From contig NZ_CP049867.1 of the NCBI RefSeq assembly GCF_011299595.1, positions 3,906,001 to 3,970,000 of the forward strand: 64,000 nt of DNA, read 5' to 3'. Shown piece after piece: positions 35,743 through 44,803 of this stretch. The notes below the pieces were generated by a model, which saw only the letters and a program-made list of their open reading frames with translations, ran no database searches and was not told the origin of the DNA. The position numbers were made by a program, and so were the translations under genes. Position 1 is the first letter of the stretch; every line of letters starts with the position of its first letter. Origin of the DNA: Nocardioides sp. HDW12B. GTDB taxonomy: Bacteria; Actinomycetota; Actinomycetes; Propionibacteriales; Nocardioidaceae.

Positions 35743-37032
35743 TCACCCGGGGCCGTGGGACGCCCGGCGCTCCCGCTCGGCCACCGCGTGCGGGTCGGTC
35801 CGCTCGTCGTAGGACCAGAAGTCCCGCAGGTACGCCGCGGTGGCCGCGACCCCGACCACGCAGCCCAGCCCGCCGCTGACGATCGACCCCCGGACCGACC
35901 ACGCGTCGGCCACCAGCCCGGCGCGGACCTGCCCGCCGAGCGGGCCGAGGGAGTAGGACAGCATCTCGATGCCGGCCATCCGGCCGCGCATGCTTTCGGG
36001 GATCGTCTGGTTCCACACGGTCCCGCGGAACAGCGCTGAGACCATGTCGGCCCCGCCGGCGAAGGCCAGGAACAGCATCGCCACCCAGATCGAGGGCGCC
36101 AGCCCGGCGAGCGCGATGCACCCGCCGTACGCCGCCGCGGCCACCACGATCGCGCGCCCGTGGTGGTGCACCCGCGCGGCCCACCCGCTCGTGAGGGTCG
36201 CCACCGCGGCGCCGAGGGTCTCAGCCGTGTAGAGCAGGCCCAGCAGCTCGGGCCGCTCGAAGACGTCCTCGGCCAGCGCCGGGAACAGCACCACCGGGAT
36301 GGCCAGCAGCATCGCGGCGATGTCGACGAGGTAGGTGCCGAGCAGGTCGCGCCGCGAGACGGCGTACCGGACGCTGTCGACGATGCCGGACCAGCTCGGC
36401 GCCGTCGTCTCGTCGCGGTGCGGGTAGGGGCGCATCGCGGCGAACATGGCGGAGGCCACCAGCAGTCCGGCCGCGTCCACGGCGTAGCACCACGCAGGAC
36501 CGGCCGTGGCGATGAGCACGCCCCCCAGCGCCGGTCCGGTGAAGAGACCGATCTGCATGCCCATGCTGCCCAGGGCGTTCGCGGCCAGGATCTGCTCGTG
36601 CGGCACCGTGCGCGGCAGCAGCGCCTCCCGGGAGGGGCGCTGAAGGGCGCTCGTCGTCGCGAGCACGAAGCCCAGGGCGTAGAGCGGCCAGACGGCGGTG
36701 TCGGCGCTCGCCGCGTTGACGGCCAGCGCTGCGGTGGCGACGGCCTGCACGAGGCCGGTCGAGACCAGCAGCCGCTTGCGGTCGACGTGGTCGGCCAGCG
36801 CCCCGCCGTACAGCCCGCCGACGAGGATCGGCACCAGTTCGACCATGCCCAGCAGGCCGACCGCGGCGTTCGAGCCGGTCAGCGTGTAGAGCTGGTAGGG
36901 GATGGCGACGTAGGTGACCATCGCGCCGAAGTAGAAGACCGTGCCCGCGGCGAAGAGCAGCCGGAAGTCGCGGGACGTCCGCAGCGGCGTCACGTCCATG
37001 CGCACGTCGCGCAGCCGCTCCCGCCACCCCAC
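35743..37032 (-). CDS. MFS transporter, EntS-like exporter
   Basis: The 429-residue protein has twelve membrane helices and the MFS signature in GALADHVDRKRLLVSTGLVQ, resembling EntS/MFS_3 siderophore or drug exporters (PLRTSRDFRLLFAAGTVFYF). GTG at 37032 is chosen because relatives carry a short RERLRDVRMDVTPLR leader. ATG at 36999 is the alternative, and neither has a clear Shine-Dalgarno. The gene is divergent from the ATP-grasp gene. Its substrate is unknown, and no siderophore gene is nearby. Confidence 0.85.
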   Translation of the reverse strand: MGWRERLRDVRMDVTPLRTSRDFRLLFAAGTVFYFGAMVTYVAIPYQLYTLTGSNAAVGLLGMVELVPILVGGLYGGALADHVDRKRLLVSTGLVQAVATAALAVNAASADTAVWPLYALGFVLATTSALQRPSREALLPRTVPHEQILAANALGSMGMQIGLFTGPALGGVLIATAGPAWCYAVDAAGLLVASAMFAAMRPYPHRDETTAPSWSGIVDSVRYAVSRRDLLGTYLVDIAAMLLAIPVVLFPALAEDVFERPELLGLLYTAETLGAAVATLTSGWAARVHHHGRAIVVAAAAYGGCIALAGLAPSIWVAMLFLAFAGGADMVSALFRGTVWNQTIPESMRGRMAGIEMLSYSLGPLGGQVRAGLVADAWSVRGSIVSGGLGCVVGVAATAAYLRDFWSYDERTDPHAVAERERRASHGPG

Positions 37033-37078
37033 CCGAGCATGCTGGCACCGCAGCCGGGGCGCGGTCCACACGATTCCC

Positions 37079-37111
37079 GCCCACCCGCCGCCCACCCGCC
37101 GCCCACCCGCC
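37079..37111. repeat. Three perfect tandem copies of an 11-bp unit
   Basis: GCCCACCCGCC is repeated three times in the gap between the MFS gene and the ATP-grasp/alpha-E gene, just upstream of the latter's promoter. No function is evident. Confidence 0.85.
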
Positions 37112-37128
37112 GGCCACCGGCCAGGCCC

Positions 37129-37134
37129 TAGGGT
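37129..37134 (+). promoter_or_regulatory. -10 hexamer TAGGGT of the ATP-grasp/alpha-E operon
   Basis: TAGGGT ends 6 bases before GTG at 37141, and no ribosome site is present: a leaderless start. Confidence 0.5.
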
Positions 37135-37140
37135 GAGCGC

Positions 37141-39882
37141 GTGCTTGCCGACTACCGGGGCCACGAGCGGTCCCCCTTCGACGAGCTGCTCGGGCCCGAC
37201 GGGGTGCCGCGGCCCGGCTGGGACGCGCTGGCGCTCGAGGCCTTCGACGCGGAGGGGCTGCGGACCGCGCGCGGCATGGCCGCCCGGCTGCTCGAGGACG
37301 ACGGCGTCACCTACCACCCGCTGCCCGCCCGCGGGTCGTCCGGCGAGCCTCGTCGTGTCCCGGGGCGGCCCGGGGCCCTGGGCTCGCGGTGGCGCCTCGA
37401 CCCGCTGCCGACCGTGGTCGCGGCCGAGGAGTGGGCCGGCATCGAGCGCGGCGTCGCGCAGCGCGCCCTCCTCCTGGAGGCCGTCCTCGCCGACCTGTAC
37501 GGCGCGCGCCGGCTGCTCACCTCCGGGCTGCTGCCGCACGAGCTGGTGTGGCAGCACGGTGCCTACCAGCGGGCGGCCTGGGGCACCCACCCCGCCGACC
37601 GACCCCGCGTGGTGGTGGCGGCGACCGACCTGGGTCGCGACGCCGCCGGACGGTGGGTGGCGGTGGCCGACCGGACCCAGGCGCCGTCGGGCCTCGGCTA
37701 CGCCATGGAGAACCGCCGGGTCGTGGCGCGCCTGCTGCCGGACGCCTACCGACGCGCCGAGCTGCGCCGGCTGACGAGCTTCTTCAACCAGCTGCGCGAC
37801 GCCCTCGCGGACCAAGCCCCCGACGGGGTCGAGGACCCCCGCGTGGTGGTGCTGACACCGGGGCGTTGGAGCGAGACGGCGTTCGACCAGGCCCACGTCG
37901 CCTCGCTCCTCGGCTTCCCGCTCGTCACCGGCGCCGACCTGGTCATGCGCGACGGTCGGGTCTGGACCCGCGAGCTCGGCGACCGACGGCCGGTGGACGT
38001 CGTGCTGCGACGGGTCGACGACGACTGGTGCGACCCCCTCGAGCTGCGGCCCGACTCCGAGCTCGGCGTACCGGGCCTGCTGGAGGCGGCGCGGCGCGGG
38101 TCGCTCGTCACCGCGAACGCCCTCGGCGCCGGCCTCGTCGAGTCCCCGGCCCTGGCCGCCTTCCTGCCGGCCCTGTGCGAGGCGCTGCTCGACGAGCCGC
38201 TGCGGCTCCCCTCGGCTCCGGTGTGGTGGTGCGGCGACCCGCTCGGGCTCGCCTACGTGTCCGAGCACCTCGACCGGCTCGTGCTGCGCCCGGCCGACCC
38301 CGCGCAGGGGCGCGGGGTCTACGGCCCCGGTCTGACCTCCGCCCAGCGGGACCGCTGGCGCAGCCGCCTCGCCCGCGAGACCTCCGCGTGGGTCGGGCAG
38401 GAGGTGCTGCCCCTGTCGACCACCCCGACCGTGGCCGGCTCCGGCCTCGACGCGCGCCCCCTGACGCTGCGCACCTTCGCCGTCGCCCGGCAGGGCTCGT
38501 ACGCCGTCATGCCCGGCGCCCTGGGCCGCATCGTGCCGGCCGGCGTCAACCCGACGAGCGGCCGGCGCGACGGGCTGGTGCTGAGCAAGGACGTCTGGGT
38601 CCTCAAGCCCGGCGGCGCCGAGGCGGGTCCCGCCGCCCCGGCGGCGACCGAGGCCGAGCCGGTCCCGGTGCGCGCGGGCGTCGTCCCGGTCGTGCCGTGG
38701 GCGCTGGAGAACCTGTTCTGGCTGGGTCGCTACACCGAGCGGGCCGAGGCCACCACCCGCCACGTCCTGGTGCTGCGCGCCCTGCTCGACGACTTCCCCT
38801 TCGCCCGGCTGGACCCGGCCCGCGGGGCCGTCGACGTGCTGGCCCGCGCGCTCACGCACACCACCGGCACCTACCCCGGGCTAACCGACCGGGCCGAGCT
38901 GCGGGACGCCGTGGTGGACGACGAGCTGCGTGCGCTGTTCCTCGACGGTGACCGGGCGGGGTCGGTGGCGCAGTCGCTCGACGGTGCGGTCGGGGCAGCC
39001 GGCTCCGTGCGCGACCAGCTCTCGCTCGACGTCTTCACCGTGCTGGGCGGCATCGAGCGTGCCCGCGCCGGCCTCGCCGATCACGGGGCCGATCACGGCG
39101 CCGAGGACGGGGCCGGGAAGGGGGCCGGTGGCGGCGTCGCGGCCCGCGACGTCGGCTCGCAGCTGCGGGAGGCGGCCGTGCAGGTGCTGTCGGGCACGCT
39201 CGCCCTGGCCGGGATCACCGCGGAGAACATGGTCCGCGACGTCGGGTGGCAGCTGCTCGACGCGGGCCGGGGCCTGGAGCGGGCGCTGCAGACCACCGAC
39301 CTCATCCGCTGGGTGTCCGGGGACGTCCACCCGCCCGCCGTCGAGCGGCACCTCGTCGCCGCGGTGCTGACGGCCGGCGAGAGCGTGGTCACCCACCGCC
39401 GCCGCTACGCCGGCCACGACGGGGTGGAGTCGATGCTGGAGCTGATGCTGCTCGACGGCGCCAACCCCCGGTCGGTGGCCTTCCAGGTCGCCCGGGTCCG
39501 GTCGGTGGTGTCCCGCCTGCCGGGCGCCGACACCCGCGAGCTCCGGGACCTGCTCACCACGCTGGAGGAGGCGGGCGCCGACCTCGCCGCCCGTAGCGCC
39601 CGGAGCCTGGCAGCGTCCTACCCGCGGCTGACCGACACCGACGAGCTGTTCTCCGAGCACCGCGACGAGCTGGTCGCCCTCGTCGAGCGGGTGCGCACCC
39701 GGCTGCGGCTGGTGGCCGACGGGCTGGCGGCCGCGTTCTTCGCCCCGCCGCTCGCCCCCCGTCGGCTGGGCTCGTCCCTGGGCTCCTTACTGGGCTCCTC
39801 CTCGGGCTCGGCCGAGGCCGGGGGCCCGTCCCTGCGCCCGGACTCACCGGCGGGGCCGCCGTCCGAGGAGGTGCCGAGGTGA
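37141..39882 (+). CDS. Fusion of circularly permuted ATP-grasp domain and alpha-E domain (COG2308-COG2307)
   Basis: The 913-residue protein joins two domains usually encoded separately. Residues about 60-495 are the circularly permuted ATP-grasp (DUF404/407), with SGLGYAMENRRVVARLLPDA, VVLTPGRWSETAFDQAHVAS, TANALGAGLVESPALAAFLP and KDVWVLKPGG. Residues about 515-870 are the helical alpha-E domain, starting at VPWALENLFWLGRYTERAEA. Predicted role from comparative genomics (Iyer, Aravind and colleagues): ATP-dependent peptide-bond formation in an uncharacterised peptide-tagging or small-peptide pathway. The transglutaminase gene overlaps its stop by 4 bases. Low-complexity Ser/Gly and Pro runs lie at the C-terminus. 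Confidence 0.88.
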   Translation: MLADYRGHERSPFDELLGPDGVPRPGWDALALEAFDAEGLRTARGMAARLLEDDGVTYHPLPARGSSGEPRRVPGRPGALGSRWRLDPLPTVVAAEEWAGIERGVAQRALLLEAVLADLYGARRLLTSGLLPHELVWQHGAYQRAAWGTHPADRPRVVVAATDLGRDAAGRWVAVADRTQAPSGLGYAMENRRVVARLLPDAYRRAELRRLTSFFNQLRDALADQAPDGVEDPRVVVLTPGRWSETAFDQAHVASLLGFPLVTGADLVMRDGRVWTRELGDRRPVDVVLRRVDDDWCDPLELRPDSELGVPGLLEAARRGSLVTANALGAGLVESPALAAFLPALCEALLDEPLRLPSAPVWWCGDPLGLAYVSEHLDRLVLRPADPAQGRGVYGPGLTSAQRDRWRSRLARETSAWVGQEVLPLSTTPTVAGSGLDARPLTLRTFAVARQGSYAVMPGALGRIVPAGVNPTSGRRDGLVLSKDVWVLKPGGAEAGPAAPAATEAEPVPVRAGVVPVVPWALENLFWLGRYTERAEATTRHVLVLRALLDDFPFARLDPARGAVDVLARALTHTTGTYPGLTDRAELRDAVVDDELRALFLDGDRAGSVAQSLDGAVGAAGSVRDQLSLDVFTVLGGIERARAGLADHGADHGAEDGAGKGAGGGVAARDVGSQLREAAVQVLSGTLALAGITAENMVRDVGWQLLDAGRGLERALQTTDLIRWVSGDVHPPAVERHLVAAVLTAGESVVTHRRRYAGHDGVESMLELMLLDGANPRSVAFQVARVRSVVSRLPGADTRELRDLLTTLEEAGADLAARSARSLAASYPRLTDTDELFSEHRDELVALVERVRTRLRLVADGLAAAFFAPPLAPRRLGSSLGSLLGSSSGSAEAGGPSLRPDSPAGPPSEEVPR

Positions 39883-40766
39883 CGCGGCGCTACACGATCG
39901 ACCACCGCACGACGTACTCCTACGACGACGCGGTCACCGACAGCTACGGCCTGGTGCTGTGCCGCCCGCGCGACCTCGCCGACCAGCGGGTGCTGGAGCA
40001 CGAGCTCGGGACCGATCCCGGCCACGCCGACCTCGGCGAGCACGAGGACGTCGAGGGCAACCGGTCGACGTACTTTCACGTCACCGAGCCGCACCGGCGG
40101 CTGGTCGTCACCGCCCGCAGCGTCGTGGAGTGCGCCGGGACGGGCGCGCTGCCGTCCGACCCGCCGGCGTGGGAGCGGTGCCGGCCGAGTCAGCGCCGCG
40201 ACCTTCCGGAGGCCGCGCTCGCCGCGGAGTACGCCGTCGCGTCGCCCCTGGTCGACCTCGACGCCGACGTCGCGACGTACGCCGCGGCGTCGTTCCCACC
40301 CGGCCGCAGCGTGGTCGAAGGACTGCTCGACCTGGTGTCACGGGTGCACGCCGACGTCGACTACGACCCCGGCAGCACCGACGTGTCCACCCGGGTGCCC
40401 GACGTGCTGGCGCGCCGGCGCGGGGTCTGCCAGGACTTCGCGCACATGACCATCGCCGGGCTGCGCGGGCTGGGGCTGGCGGCGCGCTACGTCAGCGGCT
40501 ACCTGGCCACCGACCCGCCGCCGGGGCGCGAGCGGGTGGTCGGGGCGGACGCCACGCACGCCTGGCTGGCCTGCTGGGTGCCGGGCCCGCGCGGGGAGTC
40601 GACGTGGCTGGCGGTCGACCCCACCAACGACTGCGTCGTGGCCGACCGGCACGTCACCGTGGCCTGGGGACGCGACTACGGCGACGTACCGCCCGTCAAG
40701 GGCGTCATCTTCACCGAGGCCCGCACGTCGACGATGGCGGTCACCGTCGACGTGGCCCCCGCCTGA
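39879..40766 (+). CDS. Transglutaminase-like cysteine protease (Bact_transglu_N type)
   Basis: The 295-residue protein has an N-terminal beta domain (YTIDHRTTYSYDDAVTDSYG) and a papain-like transglutaminase core. The triad is clear: Cys in RRGVCQDFAHMTIAGLR, His in DATHAWLACWVPG, Asp in AVDPTNDC. It overlaps the ATP-grasp/alpha-E stop (GTGA), so it is co-translated. In such clusters it is predicted to cleave or transfer the peptide product. There is no signal peptide, so it acts in the cytoplasm. Confidence 0.9.
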   Translation: MTRRYTIDHRTTYSYDDAVTDSYGLVLCRPRDLADQRVLEHELGTDPGHADLGEHEDVEGNRSTYFHVTEPHRRLVVTARSVVECAGTGALPSDPPAWERCRPSQRRDLPEAALAAEYAVASPLVDLDADVATYAAASFPPGRSVVEGLLDLVSRVHADVDYDPGSTDVSTRVPDVLARRRGVCQDFAHMTIAGLRGLGLAARYVSGYLATDPPPGRERVVGADATHAWLACWVPGPRGESTWLAVDPTNDCVVADRHVTVAWGRDYGDVPPVKGVIFTEARTSTMAVTVDVAPA

Positions 40767-40801
40767 CGGTTGGACGGCCGCCGGAGGGGGAGCATCGGCC
40801 C

Positions 40802-41770
40802 ATGCGCTCCTTCTCCTGCCGCGGCTGCGGTCAGACCCTCTACTTCGAGAACTCCGTCTGCGTCGCGTGCGGCGCGGCCGTCGGCTACTCCCGTGTCGAG
40901 CGCGACCTGCTCCTGCTGGGCGACGACTTCCGGCCGTGCGTGAACCTCGACCTCAACGGCTGCAACTGGATCCCCGACGTCGCCGGCGAGCAGTGCTTCG
41001 CGTGCTCGCTGACCCGGACGCGGCCCGCCGACGGCGACCTCGAGGGGCTGCCGCAGTACTACCTGGCCGAGCAGTCCAAGCGTCGCATGGTCTACGAGCT
41101 CGACGGGCTCGGGCTGCCGCTGGAGCCGCGCGACGAGAGCACCGGGCGCGGGGTCACGTTCGACCTGCTGTCGAGCGTGGAGGAGAACGTGATCACCGGG
41201 CACGCGGACGGCGTGATCACGCTTGACCTGGCCGAGGGCGACACCGTCCACCGCGAGCAGGTCAAGGCCGACCTCGGCGAGGCCTACCGCACCCTGCTGG
41301 GTCACTTCCGCCACGAGATCGGTCACTACTACTGGCAGGTGCTGGTCGACGACCGCGGCGGCAACGAGGCCTGCCGGGAGGTGTTCGGCGACGAGACGCT
41401 GGACTACCAGGGCGAGATCGACCGCCACTACGCGGAGGGGCCGCCGGCCGGTTGGGAGGAGCGCTACGTCTCGGCCTACGCCACGATGCACCCGTGGGAG
41501 GACTTCGCCGAGACCTTCGCCCACGTCCTGCACATCACCGAGGCTCTCGACACCGCCCACCACTTCGGGCTCACGGTCGACCCCAGCCTCGCCGTACGCC
41601 GCTTCGCCGACGTCGTGGTCGGCACCTGGACCCCGCTGGCCATCGCGCTGAACCAGATGAACCGGGCGCTGGGGGAGGGTGACCTCTACCCCTTCACGCT
41701 GCCGCCGGCGGTCGTCGACAAGCTGGCGTGGGTCAACGACCTGGTGCGGGAGGCCGGATCTCCTTCGTGA
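40802..41770 (+). CDS. Zinc-ribbon putative metallopeptidase (DUF2248 type)
   Basis: The 322-residue protein starts with two zinc-binding knuckle pairs (SFSCRGCGQTLYF, NSVCVACGAAVGY), then CVNLDLNGCNWIPD and EQCFACSLT. The gluzincin motif HFRHEIGHYYWQ gives HExxH, with a downstream Glu in WEDFAETFAHVLHI. Predicted zinc-dependent peptidase, cytoplasmic. ATG at 40802 has GGAGGGGGAG about 10 bases upstream. It is third in line after ATP-grasp/alpha-E and transglutaminase, 35 bases from the latter. Its 3' end overlaps the convergent marR gene by 38 bases. Confidence 0.85.
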   Translation: MRSFSCRGCGQTLYFENSVCVACGAAVGYSRVERDLLLLGDDFRPCVNLDLNGCNWIPDVAGEQCFACSLTRTRPADGDLEGLPQYYLAEQSKRRMVYELDGLGLPLEPRDESTGRGVTFDLLSSVEENVITGHADGVITLDLAEGDTVHREQVKADLGEAYRTLLGHFRHEIGHYYWQVLVDDRGGNEACREVFGDETLDYQGEIDRHYAEGPPAGWEERYVSAYATMHPWEDFAETFAHVLHITEALDTAHHFGLTVDPSLAVRRFADVVVGTWTPLAIALNQMNRALGEGDLYPFTLPPAVVDKLAWVNDLVREAGSPS

Positions 41771-42329
41771 GCGCCGAGGTCGCCTCGGTCAGCGCGCTCA
41801 GTGCGCGGTCGATCGTGGCGACGTCCTCGTCGGAGAAGTCGGCCAGCGCCTCGCGCATCCGCTGCGCCAGCGGCTGGAAGAACTGACCGGACAGGGTGCG
41901 CGCCTCTGCGCTCAGCGTCACGAAGGTGCGGCGCCGGTCGTCCGGGTCGTGACGGCGTACGACGTGACCGGCGCGCTGCAGCCGGTCCAGCGAGGCCGAC
42001 GTGGCCGCCGGGCTGAGGTGGAGCGAGGCCGAGAGGCGGGTCGGGGTCAACGGGCTGCCGGCGACCTCCGCCTCCCAGAGGTGACCGAGGGCGTCGAGGT
42101 CGGTGCGGTGCATGGTGTGGCGGCGGGCGAAGACGTCGACGAACTGGTCGAGCTCGATCTGCAGCCGGCGCAGGCGCTCGACCACGGAGGTGCGGTCGTC
42201 GAGCGCGAACCCCTCGTAGGCCGGGAGCTCGGGGACGTCGGGGGCGTCGGCGTCGGCGTCGGGGGCGTCGGGGGCGTCGGGGGCCGGCGGGGTGGGCGAC
42301 GGGGCTGGCTGCTCGGTGCTGCGGTCCAC
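41733..42329 (-). CDS. MarR family regulator with Asp/Ala/Pro-rich N-terminus
   Basis: The 198-residue protein begins with a low-complexity tail (PAPDAPDAPDADADAPDVPE, from GGGGGCGTCG-type DNA repeats near 42239-42283). The MarR winged helix follows: LTPTRLSASLHLSPAATSAS, then RLQRAGHVVRRHDPDDRRRT. It is divergent from the MMPL gene with two palindromic sites between them, so it probably represses both. GTG at 42329 follows GGAGGGAGG at 6 bases. Its 3' end overlaps the metallopeptidase gene on the other strand. Confidence 0.85.
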   Translation of the reverse strand: MDRSTEQPAPSPTPPAPDAPDAPDADADAPDVPELPAYEGFALDDRTSVVERLRRLQIELDQFVDVFARRHTMHRTDLDALGHLWEAEVAGSPLTPTRLSASLHLSPAATSASLDRLQRAGHVVRRHDPDDRRRTFVTLSAEARTLSGQFFQPLAQRMREALADFSDEDVATIDRALSALTEATSALTKEIRPPAPGR

Positions 42330-42349
42330 GGGTCACCTCCCTCCGGGTT

Positions 42350-42390
42350 TACTTCGACGGTCGAAGTACATACACTTCGATGCTGGAAGT
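42350..42390. promoter_or_regulatory. Two MarR operators before the MMPL gene
   Basis: The site at 42350-42368 is a perfect palindrome, TACTTCGAC-G-GTCGAAGTA. The site at 42374-42390 is a weaker version, ACTTC-N7-GAAGT. Both share the ACTTC/GAAGT half-site and lie between the divergent marR and MMPL starts. Their centres are about 23 bases apart, roughly two helix turns. Confidence 0.75.
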
Positions 42391-42436
42391 AAATGTATCC
42401 CGTCGGTCCGCCGACGGCCGACCTTGCGGAGAATCG

Positions 42437-44629
42437 ATGTCCCGGCTCCTCGACGCTGCCCTCCGACCCCGGCGCGCCCTGGTCGTGCCCGTGGTGGGCC
42501 TCCTCCTGGCCCTGTTCGCCATCATCGGGGTGGGGGAGGCCGAGCGTGAGCCGACCCCGACCGACGCCCTGCCCGACGGCTACGCGAGCACCGAGGTCAC
42601 CGCGGCGCTCGAGGCCTTCCCGCAGGGCGACGACAGCGTCGCCATCGTGCTGTTCTCCGCCGACTCGGCGCTGAGCAAGGCGCAGCTCGGGGCGGCCCAG
42701 GACCTCTTCGCCCAGGTGGCGGGCGACTTCGCCGACCCGGCCGCCGGGTCCGGGGCGGACGCCGGAGCGGGATCCGGAGCCGGGTCGGGCTCCGAGGCGG
42801 GCTCGACCGGAGCGGGCTCGGGGGCGGGCTCGGGAGCGGGCTCGGGGGCGCCGGAAGGCGACCCGACCACGACGTTGGTGCCCAGCGAGGACGGCACCGC
42901 AGCGATCGGGATCATCGGCGTCCAGGGCGCGGGCGCCACCGAGATCGCCGAGCAGGTGGGCGACCTGCGTGAGGCCCTCGACGCGGACGTGCCCGACGGC
43001 GTCACCGCCGAGGTCACGGGCCCGGCCGCGATCCAGGCCGACCTGGCCGCGGTCTTCGACGGCGCGGACTTCCGGCTGCTGGGCGCCACGGCCACGGTGG
43101 TGGCCATCCTGCTGATCCTGACCTACCGGAGCCCGGTGCTCTGGTTGATCCCGCTCACGGTCGTCGGGCTCGCCGACCGTGCCGCCGCGGCCCTGTCGAC
43201 CCAGGTGCTCGACGTCTTCGGCGTGGCGTGGGACGAGTCGACGGTGGGCATCCTCTCGGTGCTGGTCTTCGGTGCCGGCACGGACTACGCGCTGCTGCTC
43301 ATCTCCCGCTACCGCGACGAGCTGCGACGGCACGAGGACCGGTACGCCGCGATGCGGACCACGGTGCGTCGTACGGTCGAGCCGGTGCTGGCCAGCGCCA
43401 CCACCGTCGTGGTCGGCCTGCTGATCCTGCTGCTGTCGGCGTTCCCGACCACCCGCGGGCTCGGCCTGGCGTGCGCGGTCGGCGTGGTGATCGCCGCCCT
43501 GGCGGCCCTGGTGTTCCTGCCCTTCACGCTCGTGCTCGTCGGCCGCTGGGTGTTCTGGCCGCGCGTGCCGCACCTCGGGGAGCCCGCGCTGGTCGACACC
43601 CGCTCGCTGTGGCGCCGCGTCGGCGACCAGGTCTCACGCCGGCCGGTCGTGCTGGCCGGCGTGGTGACCGCCGTGCTGGCCGTCATGGCGCTGGGCACGC
43701 TGCGCATCGAGACCGGCCTGTCCGAGGCCGACCAGTTCCTCGAGACACCCGAGGCGATCGTGGCCGCCGAGCGGCTGGGCGAGTCCTTCCCGGCCGGCAG
43801 CTCCGACCCGACCGTCGTGCTCACCGACCGACCGGCCGAGGAGGTGGCCGCCGCGCTCGGGACCGTCGCCGGCGTCGACTCCGTGCGGCCCGCCGGGTCT
43901 GCCGAGGGCGTGAACCGCCTCGACGTCGTGCTGTCGGCCGAGCCGGGCAGCGACGAGGCCGGCGCCACCGTCGAGGCACTGCGCGACGAGCTCGGCGACG
44001 ACGGCTCCGTGGGCGGCACCGAGGCGGAGCGCGTCGACCAGCAGGCGGCGTCCGACCGCGACCGGCTGCTGCTGATCCCGCTGATCCTCGGACTGGTGCT
44101 GATCGCCCTGGGCGCCCTGCTCCGCTCGGTCGTGGCGCCGATCATCCTGGTGGCCAGCGTGGTCGGCACCTACCTCGCGGCGCTGGGGGCCTCATGGCTG
44201 CTCTTCACACAGGTGTTCGGGTTCGAGCGGCTGGACGTCGGGGTGCCGTTGCTGGCGTTCCTGTTCCTCGTCGCGCTGGGGGTGGACTACAACATCTTCC
44301 TGGTGACCCGGGCCGGCGAGGAGGCGCGCGAGCACGGTGCCCGCGAGGGCATGCTGCGGGCGCTGACCGCCACCGGCGGGGTCATCACCAGCGCTGGCAT
44401 CCTGCTGGCGGCCGTCTTCGCCGTCCTCGGCGTGCTGCCGCTGGTCGTGCTGGCCCAGCTCGGCGTCATCATCTGCGTCGGGGTGCTCCTCGACACCCTG
44501 GTGGTGCGGACCGTGCTGGTGCCGGCGATCGCCGTACTCCTGGGGGACCGGTTCTGGTGGCCCCGCCGGATCTCCTCCGCGGCGGCCCCCGAGCCCGACC
44601 CCACCCCCGTCGCCGCCGGCCGCTCCTAG
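42437..44629 (+). CDS. MMPL/RND-family membrane transporter
   Basis: The 730-residue protein has twelve membrane segments in two repeats (including YRSPVLWLIPLTVVGLADRA, GAGTDYALLLISRYRDELRR and LGVDYNIFLVTRAGEEAREH), with Asp-Tyr pairs in the proton-relay helices as in MmpL proteins. It probably exports a lipid or drug. The first outside loop contains an inserted Gly/Ala/Ser-rich stretch of about 35 residues (residues about 110-145). ATG at 42437 has GGAGA 4-5 bases before it; the open frame begins earlier, at 42380. It is regulated by the divergent MarR through the operators at 42350-42390. Confidence 0.88.
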   Translation: MSRLLDAALRPRRALVVPVVGLLLALFAIIGVGEAEREPTPTDALPDGYASTEVTAALEAFPQGDDSVAIVLFSADSALSKAQLGAAQDLFAQVAGDFADPAAGSGADAGAGSGAGSGSEAGSTGAGSGAGSGAGSGAPEGDPTTTLVPSEDGTAAIGIIGVQGAGATEIAEQVGDLREALDADVPDGVTAEVTGPAAIQADLAAVFDGADFRLLGATATVVAILLILTYRSPVLWLIPLTVVGLADRAAAALSTQVLDVFGVAWDESTVGILSVLVFGAGTDYALLLISRYRDELRRHEDRYAAMRTTVRRTVEPVLASATTVVVGLLILLLSAFPTTRGLGLACAVGVVIAALAALVFLPFTLVLVGRWVFWPRVPHLGEPALVDTRSLWRRVGDQVSRRPVVLAGVVTAVLAVMALGTLRIETGLSEADQFLETPEAIVAAERLGESFPAGSSDPTVVLTDRPAEEVAAALGTVAGVDSVRPAGSAEGVNRLDVVLSAEPGSDEAGATVEALRDELGDDGSVGGTEAERVDQQAASDRDRLLLIPLILGLVLIALGALLRSVVAPIILVASVVGTYLAALGASWLLFTQVFGFERLDVGVPLLAFLFLVALGVDYNIFLVTRAGEEAREHGAREGMLRALTATGGVITSAGILLAAVFAVLGVLPLVVLAQLGVIICVGVLLDTLVVRTVLVPAIAVLLGDRFWWPRRISSAAAPEPDPTPVAAGRS

Positions 44630-44677
44630 CTCGGCTCGTCCGCAGCGATGGGGCTGTCCGCTCGGTCTGATCCCGCG

Positions 44678-44724
44678 CTCGGTGGTGGCTGGACAGGCAT
44701 ATGACCTGTCCAGCCACCACCGAG
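44678..44724. repeat. Hairpin element 1, 20-bp perfect arms
   Basis: Arms 44678-44697 (CTCGGTGGTGGCTGGACAGG) and 44705-44724 are exact complements around a 7-base loop (CATATGA). It lies between the MMPL gene and the AbiEi-like gene. A closely related hairpin (45821-45869) lies on the far side of the latter. Confidence 0.9.
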
Positions 44725-44803
44725 GTGGCGTCATCCGCATGGTTGTCCCCAGGTCACCGCCGACGTTGCCGCTGGTCCTCGTGGCTGGTGCAGGGTGCGA
44801 GAC

